Notes under the pieces: model-generated
Databases searched by the model: none
Told to the model about the DNA's origin: nothing
What the model saw: the letters and a program-made list of their open reading frames with translations, nothing else
In this document: in pieces, positions 53,523 through 64,000 of the stretch
Layout: every line of letters begins with the position of its first letter
How positions within the stretch are numbered: the first letter of the stretch is position 1
Assembly: GCA_013399875.1 (NCBI GenBank)
Contig: VXAZ01000560.1
Location: forward strand, 1,337,521 to 1,401,520
Source of the DNA: Gymnorhina tibicen
Taxonomy: Eukaryota > Chordata > Aves > Passeriformes > Artamidae
DNA length: 64,000 bases
Reading direction: 5' to 3'
Position numbers and translations under genes: made by a program

Positions 53523-56500
53523 TAGTGCTATTTGTTTTGAATTATTAAGCAAACATTCCTATTTCAATGAGTAAACGTGTACAAAGGGAACTAACCTTCC
53601 TCCTAAAATCGAGTTTACAGGGAGAGTATTGTCTGCTTTCCCAATTAATGCAGTAAAAAGGAGTCTCAGACATTGAGCTACCAATCAAGAGCTTGTGTTG
53701 TAGCTTGAGAAAATCATGACTGATGCAATTACTTTTATGTAGAAAGTCTGAATATAGTCTATAGGTTAAAGTTCATCGGGTTATTGTTCCTTAATTGAAT
53801 ATCTGAAGATGTTTTCAAGGTGCTCAAGGTATTATTGTTATTTAATTAGCAGGCTTCCTTGTGTAATCCAACAGTATTATTTTTGCTATAAAATAGTTAG
53901 ATTGCACCACAAATATACAAGGTATTTTCTAAACAGAGATACAGCTGGTTTCCTGAAAGCCAAGCTTAAATAAAACCGGGAGAGGGTTACTCCTTTGAAG
54001 ATGAAGAAATCCAAATCCAGTTATTTTTCTTCCACTACAATCTGAGTGACAATGTATTAAGCTTCAGAGAACAGCTTTTTGGGAGACTTTGATTCCTTTT
54101 CAGTGTTTTGAAATTACAAAAGTCCCCCAAACTAGCACCGAACCCATTTCTAAAGCTTTTTTCATGTTCAGCATCTCACCATACATAGCCATCTTAAAAC
54201 CTTAAAATAGTAATAATCAATTAGGGTCTCAAGCCTATTATCTTAACCAAATGCCTGATTAAAAGAAAAGCCCTCTCTGCTCGAAGTGCAACTTGATTCC
54301 TTTTGGTTTTATCCTCTATCTAGATAATCCCATGTTTCACAAACAATGCGGAGCAATAATGTTGATGAGAAAATTAATGTCTGTATCACACAGCACATGC
54401 AGGCCTGGAGAGAGGGGATGTTATCAGAGGGAACCCGGCTCACCCCGAGGACTCCCAAAAGATTAGCTGTTCCACGGCTGCTCTGGCTGAGGAGGATGGG
54501 GGTGAGGGAGTTACTCCTAATCTGCATTCTCCAGCAAAAAAAGAGAGGACTGAACATGCGTGCTTCAGTCAAGACCTTCATAACATTTACACTCTGCTTA
54601 ATTGGAAGGTGAGTTTATCAAGGCTGGGCTGACCCAGCTGGGGCAGCCCCACCACTGCTGAGAAATAGCTCAGCTCTATCCCACGCTCGAAATACAAAGC
54701 AAGATCCGCGGGGCTGAGGCGAGTATCTAAAAAAATTAACTCCATATCTAAAAAAAAAAAGGAGACTGAAGAGACCACCTATGCCAGGGAATGTCTGTGC
54801 CAGTCCAGTGGCAGACAGCACCAGGCTGGGGCACTGCACGTAGCAACAATGAAATCTGCATTTACCGGCAGCCCCCAAATACTGATCACCAGGGCTGCCA
54901 CGGTGGCCTTGTTTTAATTGCCTTGTACAAAAGGCATTCCTCAAATTTGTGAGTGATAAACCTTTAATGGTAAATTAGACCACATTTTTAATTCATGGGC
55001 ATTTTATAGAAGAGTTAAGCAAGACATTATACATTAAAGGTGGTACAGAAACGTCTCTTGTTCCCTGACAAATGCTCCCACTCCTGTTTTGGCTTGTTAC
55101 TTCCAATTTAATTTTAATACCACAGCAACAGCTCACCTTGGAAAAACTGAACATTTTCTTACGAAATAACATGTCACAGACACTGTTATTTCCCCTGACT
55201 TGCTACCTGCCTTTGGCCGAGGTTTTAAGAAGCACCAGAACTTTCTTTGTGGCCCATAGCAGGATGGATTAGACCGTCCACGGCATGTCGTGTTAGTACA
55301 ATAGAGGAACACTTTTAAGACTTTAAAGTCATGTAATACAATTCTAGGCTGGATCTTTCTTGTTAAAAAAAGTAGAATGGGAGTGATTGAAAGAGAAAAG
55401 GGCCAATATTTGACAACAGAAATCAGCATAACCTCCTAACAGCGGCAGTCATGGATGACTGCCCTTTGACCCGGGGAGATTATGTGGGATTTCAATGACA
55501 ACAGCTGGAAGTGAGCATGTGAGAATAGAGAACACAGATCTGAGGCCTCCTACAAAAGACTGCACAATCCCTGCCCAGATCTGAGTGTTGATTAGAAATT
55601 GTTTCCTGGTCCTGGCTTAATAGACTGTGATAATGAAAGTTTTGTTAACCCTTCACAATATGCAAAACCACTGGTAAATGATTTGCCTTTTTGGGTTTTA
55701 GCTAAAAAGTCTGTAACCAGCAGACAGTGAAATTGTCTGTCTAAAATTGCTCGTTTTTGTGGGTGCCCAGAGCCCAAGTTCAGCTCCTTTTCCATATGGT
55801 TTGTGGCCACTGGGAATCAACGTCTGCTGGGGGTGGCTTGGAGGAAGGACTCTCACCCTTCCCTAAGGAGCCCACCTGACCAGGGGTCCTCCAGAGGTGA
55901 ATCAGAGCACAGATACATGTGTAACCTCTCCCTGTGTGTTACCTTTCCTACTCGTGGCACTTCAGAATCTCTAATGAGAACGACGCCTAATTATTCTTTC
56001 GATATTTGTCGTGGCGAGCTTCAGAGGCTGGGGGGCGAATTAATAAACGTGGACCAGGGCAAAGGTGGCATCAGGTGTGTCACCAACAGCCCGATCCTGC
56101 ACGGATCCGCTGCAGCCTCAGCTCTTAGGAGATTCAACTCATTTTATATTTAAGTGCAGAGATAGTGGAATTAATGGAAACTTATTACCGTTAATGAACC
56201 GATTACAGATTGCAATCAATCATGTCAGGTTTTGTCCAAGTGGTGGCACACGGAGAGTTCCTTTCTCTTGAAGACAAAGGTCTTCTTGAAACATTGAAAG
56301 CATTTCAATTCACATTAAAGACCTTGTGTAATGGAAACCATTCCAAGATCTAAGATGTCTGGTGTGGTTTTTCATTTCTGATGACTCCTAACGTCACTGG
56401 GTACTTTTCAGTACTCATGTGTGTGAGAAATCAGTTAAATACAGTTTTTTGATATAATGATAAAAATTTAGAATCTCCCTGTCTACCATAAACCCAATTT

Positions 56501-57235
56501 GATAAAAAACCCTGCATTAATACCGATAGGGGCCTATAGCTTGAAAAACAACAGATGTCTTAAATTAGCATATTTCTGTTTCAGGTCCTCCATCCAAAAA
56601 TCAAATATTAAAGAAAAGAAGAAAAAAAATCATTATAAATGGTCATACTCATTTGGCAGCTTATAAAATAATGTGCCTCCTCAAAAGCATTTCAAAGTAA
56701 ATGAGATGAAATCTACCTTGGGATAATAATTCTGGAATATTTATAGCATCCAACAATAAAAAGAGTAATAAAAAGAAAAGCCTGCCTCCCTGAAAATAAT
56801 AATATGAAGGAGTTATTTATCTTCATATTTTCATATCAACCCTGGTTACAAGAGCAATGACAGCTGCGATCTCCAAGGTCTGTGGTGATACTGCCGGTGA
56901 CTCAGTGTCCAAATGGAGCTTCCAGGGAAAGCTGGCAGCATGTGCTGCTGCAGGGTGCTCCCTGGGCAGCCACCAACAGGCACCCACCCACCCCATGGCA
57001 AATACGGGCACTGCAGGGGAAGACCCAGACGGGGATACCGCCTTCCCTGCCCATCTCCCCCTCCAAGGCCTCTGTAAAATAACATCCCCATCATGAGCGC
57101 GGCATTGCACTAACCTCAGGACCCCCCAAGAGAGCTGGAAAACCTCCTAAAGGGAATAATGTAAGGATCAAAGTTCTACCCACTGGCCATTTTTTGATGT
57201 CAGCACCTTATTTCTGGCGGAGCCTGCAAACAAGG

Positions 57236-57482
57236 GTTTGTACGACGCGTTTTTCTGCGGCCCGTCGCGCGCGGTCCGTCAGCTGCCCTCGCTCCCCTCT
57301 CCGTCAGCTGTCCTTGCTCCTCTCACTCCTCACCAAGTATCAACCGGTATTTTTCCTCCTGAATTTGTCCACTGGTTCCTAGGAAGCTGCTGGCAGGAGG
57401 AAGGAGCTGGTGGCAGGGCTGTGTGCCGTAGCCGCGTTCCGGTCCGCACGCCGCCGGAGCGTGCCTTGGAACATGCCGAGTC
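57236..57482. promoter_or_regulatory. CpG-dense patch in intron 3
   Basis: I count about two dozen CpG in about 245 bases, in two clusters: gtacgacgcg through cccgtcgcgcgcggtccgtc, and gccgtagccgcgttccggtc through cgccgccggagcg. The surrounding intron is AT-rich and CpG-poor. Undepleted CpG suggests an unmethylated regulatory element or minor promoter. No exon is recognised beside it. Confidence 0.5.
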
Positions 57483-57943
57483 TACTTGGGTTTACACTGC
57501 TCCAAATTAGAATTTAGCTACAGTATTAATGCCATAAATATTATTGTTCATGCTGTGTGAAGAACATCAGTGTGAAAATAAATGTAAGGATATTTAAAAA
57601 CTGGTGTGGAATACTTAGGTATTCAGACTAATCACGGGCTGAAATAAGCACATTTGTTTCAAATCCTGTTTATAGCACTGCAGCCCCTCCCTCCTTTAAA
57701 TCTTCCTCTTAACCATAGTGATGTTTATTGAATACCTGTCATTTCTCCAGCAGCATGTGCCAACAGCGGCTCACCAGTGCCAGGCTGCATGAAAACCCTT
57801 CTGTCTCCTATTCTCCAAGGGGCTCCCTTAGATCAGCCACTACCATACCCAATACACTGAAACCCATAAATTTGCAGATACTGTAGTCAAAATTCTTAAC
57901 AGGAAAGTGCACCCATTTTGCCCAGTGTAGCATACTGAAATAT

Positions 57944-57973
57944 CACATGGTGAGAAGCATTTCTCACCATGTG
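57944..57973. repeat. Perfect inverted repeat, 13-bp arms, 4-base loop
   Basis: CACATGGTGAGAA is followed by GCAT and then its exact complement. Pairing stops at the next base on each side. It sits in AT-rich intron 3 sequence with no recognised repeat around it. It is too short for a microRNA precursor. Confidence 0.9.
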
Positions 57974-60900
57974 TAAACTGTCAATTTGATTTGAAATTAA
58001 AATTTTTGATTAACATGAGCATTTCTGAGCCTCCCGCTGGCAGCAGCCCTATTGCTGAAAAGTGACATGATTTGTGACACACATGCTGTACAGAAGCCCC
58101 ATGCCAGCAATTGTTAAAACCATTTTCATTCTGCTTTAATACGGTATGACACTCAGGAAAATAATTTTAATATTTAGGAGAAAGAGGGTAAAGGCTTAAG
58201 GACTGAAGTCCTTTATGGGTGTAAAGCGGGATTAGAACAGCACAGAAAATCGGCACGGAGGTCTCCCCGTCTCACAAGTCATGTCTCTTTTCAGCAATAG
58301 GAACCATCTGCAGGAGGCTAAGAAAGGTCCATGCTGAAGCACAAAGCCTTCTTTTAAATCCAGTTGATATTTCAAACACAGCATGAGGTACTTTCCACCT
58401 ATGAATGCCGAGATGCTTGTGCACGGGGAAAGGCTTGCAACTCCAATAATTAAACCCTCTCGGATGGGAGGTAGGATTTTCTGGTTTCCACAGCAGTCTG
58501 TTATTTTTCCATGTTTACCATTTCCCCGGAGATATCGGCGGTCACCGGAGATACCAACATTTATACGGCGAATTACTTGCGAAAGAGGAAAGTTTTGTGA
58601 CTACTGAGACTTTCAAGGCTGGGAATCTACCTCTTCACCAGGGCAGTGGGAAGATTTCTGCTAGTTTAAACAGCTACCAAGCGAACGCAAGAAGCAGGAC
58701 AGATTTTAAGGCTCTGATGTACGCAGGCAGGAGACAAAAGTTCAGAGGGGATTTTTATAAACGTAAGCCTGTGTCACTGCTGCAAGCTGCTGACTCAACT
58801 GTGTCACCTGCGTGTTTCTCAGAGAAATGGATCATTTCTTTTCCAGTAACATCATGTTCTGAGGAAGTTTATCATGAAACAAGTATCACGAACAGTCATT
58901 CTGAGCAGCAGAACAGCTTTGATATGTGTCGACACGCATCTGACTTTTCTTTGAGCTCCTAACACCGTTCATCACATTAAACACTCCACTCTGCTGGACT
59001 CTCTGTTCCTAGTAAACACAGGGCGATTTCTAATTCCCATAACACGGCAAGTTAAAAAAATAGAGTATTTCAAAAGTAATTTTAGATGGTGAAATGAAAT
59101 ACCAGGATGATTCAGACGCCCTGGAAGTATTCAGGCCTGAACATAAAGCCATGGGCTCGTTTACGTTGATAACAGAGCTCGAGAACTCAATCTCGAGCAT
59201 GAAAAACATGATCCTTCATAAAGCCATGATACACAGTTACTAGAAGTATGCAGACTCTTTTAAATAAGTCTGAAGCTTAAATAAGCATTGTGTGTAAATA
59301 TCTCGTTTTAATTAGTATATTGCCAAGAAATTATACAACTGCACCCAGCGATGCTGTAATTATTTTAGGATCTATAAAACCCTCCCTCAGCTGCTGGTAG
59401 GTAAGTGCACCCTCCAAGGTTACCCGTCAGACACACTCAGAGCTGGAGTGAGGGAGTCTGAAGTCCTGTGGACACAGAATTAGGGGGCTATAAAAAGAGT
59501 ACCAGGCATTTTTTTTAATGTGCATGTTAGTTTATAGTTATAGGAATAATCCGTGTATCCAGATAATATGGCAGGATCCTCTAGGAAAGCCCAGAGTCAA
59601 GGAGGAGCTGGTGGGGACAGGGTCAGGTGAGGGCAGGCAGCTTCCCTGCCCCCTTTGCTGGGTGATACGGACACAAACCCTGGCGACTTCATCAGCTGGT
59701 TCCTCTCATCCTCCCTTCCTGGCACTCCCCTCTCTTCACACCACGGCACTTCTGAAAGACTGTGGCAGGACACCACGATAATGGAAGCTGTAGAAATATC
59801 TGCTCGAGACTGGACTGTACAAATGTGATGTGAAAGTAAGAAAGCTGGGCATGGAAGCTGAGTCACGAGGATCAGCCAGCTCCACCTTTCCCCACTGGCT
59901 TTCCTCTCCCTTCAGAGCTACTTCTTACACCCTCTCAGCTGACACGACGGGTGAGCAAACTGTAATTCACAGTAAACTCCACGGATATCATGTATTTGCC
60001 TGTTGTCCTTTCAATTGAATTCTTGGAGTTTTCTCTCCAGGAGTCTCTTACTCCTCTCTTCTTTGCACAGAACTAACTCTGATAGCTTTTAGTCCCAAGC
60101 AGGCTGACTTCCACTGGTTACACATGAGTTATTTTAACTAACTTTACACGTTAGTTATTCTTGTGGCTGGGGAGGAAGGAGATTTGTCACTAGCCATGTC
60201 ACGTCATGCACTCGTCTGCCTCTGACTGACCCCACTGGGAGAGTGAAGGTGCACGGACAAAGTACTGCACACCCCTGGAAGCAACACAACCCCGTCCTGG
60301 GGTGACCCGGGCTCTCCAGGCTCATATCCCAGGCTCTGCCAGGTCTCTGCCTCCCCCAAGCACTGAGGAGGAAGCCCCACAGACTGACTGACTGACTTCC
60401 CAAGCTCTGCTGCACTCAGGGTTAAGCAGGCAGCCACGCTTTCAGACAGCGGTGGAGAACACCCAGTGTATTAGTGGGCAACTGCCCAGCCAAGTCCCAA
60501 ACTAGCAACATAAATCCAGTGGGAAGAGACTGCTGGATGAGGAAACCAGCAGCAGAGGTCTGCACGAGGACTGAGACTCTCTTTCCATTTCATTCTAAGT
60601 TTATGTTTTGTAGGGCAGGATGCCCTGTCTACATTCCTTTACGGACTAAGAATGGACATTTATTAACAAGTACTTGGGCGGACAGCCCAAAACTCCAGAC
60701 TCCTGGCCTGGGACTGCAGGACAGAGAGGGCCAGTGACCCCCGCTTGTGTTTACTGTACTTCTACAGACACATGTTGGTGTGATAGGGGCATTCACTTTC
60801 TCAGGTTCAGGCCAAGGTCAGGCCAGAACACGGACCAAGTTTATTTTTCTCGTGTAATCTGCTCAAGATGTAGCCCAAAGGGGGCCTCGGAGCTCACTCA

Positions 60901-62504
60901 TTGTGAGGGATTCAACATTAACACAGTAAACGGAAGAGGCAGAGAGGGATCTTGTTCATCCTTAATTGATTTCAAGTGCTTATCCCATGTGTGGCAGATT
61001 GGGTGGTTCCAGGGGAGGTGCTCAGGGAACTGGGATGCTGCTGGTGGGATGTCTCATCCCAGGAGGGTGCCTGCAGCAACTCAGACGTGCTCTTGGGGTA
61101 CCGGTGAGGACGTGAGATGAATCTGCTGCTGGAAGCTGGGCTGGGCAAATAAGCCTTTGCACTCCCTTCCTGTGGTAGAAGATTTGCCTCTCTAGAGCCC
61201 CTAACCTGTCCCAGCAGTCAGGGTGCGTGGCACAGTGCAACAGCCAGGGATGCAGAAACACGGCACTGGGGTGGACTGCCCTACCCTCGTGCATTTGAGA
61301 GAATCTGAAGATACCACAGGGGCCAGGACTCCATATTTTGGGCCATGGTTAGCAGTCTGGCCTGTGACAGCTTGTACTCTGACTGACTTTCAGGCTGGCA
61401 GGAAAAAATGAAAAAGGAAAAGGAATTCCACTGGCAGAGAGCTCTACATTAAACTAAAGCAACTCAGGTAAAAAGAAAACCCATCTATTACGGTTTATGA
61501 TGCATAAACATTCATTTCTTCTCTGTTCTTCCTTTGCTTGCATTACTGAAATGCAGAAATAAAGGGAAAAATAATGATGGATGGATTTTGGAAAAGCTGG
61601 AGTTCAACTCAGGATGGATGCTATCCCAAACATTTCAGATTCTTATCTCATCGTAATTGGAATAGCTGAACCTCTCTTGTCTGCAAAATTAGGCAAGGCA
61701 TCCTGTGAGAATGGGCTCTTTTTCACAGAAGTTTAGTCCCCAGACACATGAAAGAATGAAAACAAGAACTGGAACAGAACATTTTAACTTTTGAATAATG
61801 GCTTCATTTGGGCAGTTTAGAACAAAACTTCACTGGAAGAGCTGAGGAGGAAATTCTCGCTGCCAGCGTGCCCATCCCTAGACACATTCCTCCACAGAGC
61901 ACATGAATACTTATCAAAAATGATAATTTATCTAAGAAACTCCCGTTCTGTAGAATTCAGAAGAAAAACAGAAAGGGAGAAAGTACACGTGGTCATAGAT
62001 ACACTGTCCACTCTCCTACTCCCTACATCTAACGATGAAGAAATCATTCAGCCAAGTCCACGTGTCCTGCTACATCCACCTCTGCTCTTGAGCAACTCTA
62101 TCTCAACTCTGTCCATTCTGACTTGTCAGGATGAGTGGGAGAGGGGTGGGTGATGTCCTCCAGCAGCAGAATCTCAGGTCCAGAGCAACTACAGTGTTAG
62201 ACTGAAATGTCTTGGTTTTAAAGCTCCCTGAGGTTCAACAGAGAGACATTAATTCTCAAAAGACCTGGTAGCTCCACTGATTACAGAGGGACAGTGAGGA
62301 TTTTAAGTTCATCACTGGTGTCTCATTTTGATGCCTAATGTTAGATGGGATGAAATCCAAGTCTTAGTCCACCTATCACGTCAGCATAGATCTGGAAGAA
62401 AATTAGCTTTCCTCCCCATTTCTTGCTCCAAGCAATCTCTCATGACATTCTCCATCCTCACAGTTTTATCTGGCTACTTTTTGTTTGTTTGTTTGTTTTC
62501 AGTT

Positions 62505-62915
62505 CAGAAGCCTGTAAAATCCAAGCCCTGCTGAGTTATCCTCCTGTTCCTACCCTTCATCCGGTTCGTTTGCAGGAGGGAATAATGATCTGTCACCAAG
62601 GTAAATTCACTGCCCGGCAGATAATGCCACAGTGTTTCTGCTGCCCATTTCACAGTAAGACATTCTTTTTCAATGATGCTGCATCTCTGTTCTCGTGGGA
62701 ACAGTTTACGGCTGACATAGCAATAGCAGTAATAACAACTTACATTTATATTGTACACGGGATGAACTTTACTTCCCTCTCCTTCTAACAGTGCACACGG
62801 CTCCTAGTCCTGCTGCAAACCTGTCCTTCGTGGCCATGGCAGGCAGAAATCTGGATTCACTGATACTGGGCTGCCTCATCCCTCAGCTGTTTGCTTGGGT
62901 TGTCACATCCTTTCC
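62505..62915 (-). mobile_element. Decayed Ty3/gypsy retrotransposon pol fragment (end of RT to RNase H)
   Basis: On the minus strand several consecutive pieces match the region of Ty3/gypsy polymerases where the reverse transcriptase ends and RNase H begins. In order from high to low coordinates these are: a stretch like the pre-RNase H helix (KQLRDEAA), VNPDF in a second frame, GLGAV at 62796-62810 in another frame, HPV, then SRKLFPREQ, IEKECL and LVTDH. The last three share one open frame that runs from about 62507 to beyond 62758. The glutamate in EKECL and the aspartate in VTDH occupy RNase H active-site positions of the family. At least two frame changes and an insertion between HPV and SRKL show it is dead as an element. 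Integrase, protease and LTRs were not seen. The element sense strand is the same as NFIA. Confidence 0.82.
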
Positions 62916-64000
62916 AGCCCACTTTGTTATTGATTTAAACGGAGCCGTGGGCTTCCCTCACAAAAATCTGTGGGGATCCCCTCCTGCGTCAAAACCGCAG
63001 CCACCTCAGTCTGTCAAGCTGCTGTCCACCCTCTCCTGCTCCTCACCTCTTCCCTTCCTCCTGCAGCTCCAGCTCTGGCATGCTCGGCTGTACGATAAAA
63101 TTGGCTCCCCTCTGTACGGCGTGGGGGACACGGCCAGCTCTCTGCATTCTGCTGCTGGAAACTTCCTGAAAGCGAATTCCCTGGTTTTGAAAATCAGGGC
63201 TTTGAGGTCTAACATGTGGGAAAATTGCAGGAGGTCTGCAGTGCAAAGCTGGTCAGGTGGGGACACCCCCCAAACACCAGCAGGTTTTCAGATGGAGATG
63301 TAGCTGTCAAAGGGCCTTCTGTTACAGGTAAAACCTTAAGAGTAAGGAATTAAAGCAGAAAAATAACAGGGACAGAGGTCTGGATTCTCTGTGAGTGAGT
63401 GGTACAGCTACATAAGCAGTATCCCTCCCTTATGATCCTGGGAGAAGAAATACCAGGAAGGGGTTTGGCCCACCATGGGCCAAGAGCTGGTGCTGACAGC
63501 CCTGTGCCTGGCTAGGGCAGGGGCACTTCTGGGGTGCCACGGTGGCCCCATGGGAGGGCACACCACAGCCACGGTTGGGGTGCTGGCCGTATGTCCTGCA
63601 AAGGCCAGACAGAGAGAAGAGAAATACTCGGATGCCCTGGAGCAGCCCTACCACTTCCTCGTGCCTCTCCTTGCCAGGGACGGGAGCGAGGTGCCGGCTC
63701 CTCACCCCAGAGCGCGGCTTGCAGCAGATCCCCTCGCTTCAAGTGCGAGTGAGGGAGGGCGGGAGGTAATGATTAGAGACACTCTAAAATGATTGCATTA
63801 ATTGAATCTTATGAAAACGGAAAACAATGGCAGTGGGTAATAATAAAGCCCCACTGTAACCACGCACATCTCTTGTTTACTAGAAAGTGCTTCACTGACT
63901 ACAGATTTACTCTGGGGCACAGCAGGAAACTTTTCTCCTTTAAATTTAATCAGCCCTGTTTTGCCTTTTTTTTTTTTTTTTTCCCTTTAAAAAAAAAATA

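Noticed and set aside
57944..57973. MicroRNA precursor at the hairpin
   Set aside because: The stem is only 13 bp and flanking bases do not pair, too short for a precursor.

Overview
The window is vertebrate intron sequence and almost certainly comes from a bird. Six fragments carry the typical avian CR1 LINE 3' end: a stretch close to ggttggaagggacc or its complement, ending in short ATTCT-type tail units. Four short exons on the minus strand translate into consecutive pieces of nuclear factor I A (NFIA), a CCAAT/TTGGC-binding transcription factor. The order of exons 4, 5, 6, 7 runs from high to low coordinates. The species cannot be named; the CR1 copies look neoavian.

The four exons lie at 49317-49391, 40155-40272, 37649-37776 and 11907-12035, all minus strand. 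Each has an AG acceptor and a GT donor, and the reading phases join without a break (1-1, 1-2, 2-1, 1-1). They encode about 164 residues just after the DNA-binding/dimerisation domain, roughly residues 209-358 of the human protein as I remember it, up to the junction before the C-terminal proline-rich exons. The DNA-binding exon and exon 3 must lie beyond 64000, and exon 8 onward lies left of base 1. Exon numbers follow the usual human transcript from memory.

The rest is intron. Intron 7 (1-11906, partial) is single-copy-looking, AT-rich sequence with two worn old repeats. Intron 6 (12036-37648) holds an old CR1 pair in opposite orientations, a same-orientation cluster of CR1 pieces at 27-31 kb, simple repeats and a CpG-dense patch. 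Intron 5 (37777-40154) is short and plain. Intron 4 (40273-49316) has an ATT microsatellite near the exon 5 acceptor, three young CR1 ends and a small tandem repeat. Intron 3 (49392-64000, partial) has two CpG-dense patches, a perfect 13-bp-arm hairpin, three worn palindromic repeats and a decayed Ty3/gypsy polymerase fragment with recognisable RNase H motifs.

There is no second protein-coding gene that I can support and no RNA gene. Longer open frames in the introns look like chance. The most unusual item is the gypsy pol relic at 62505-62915. Nothing here amounts to a new multi-gene system.
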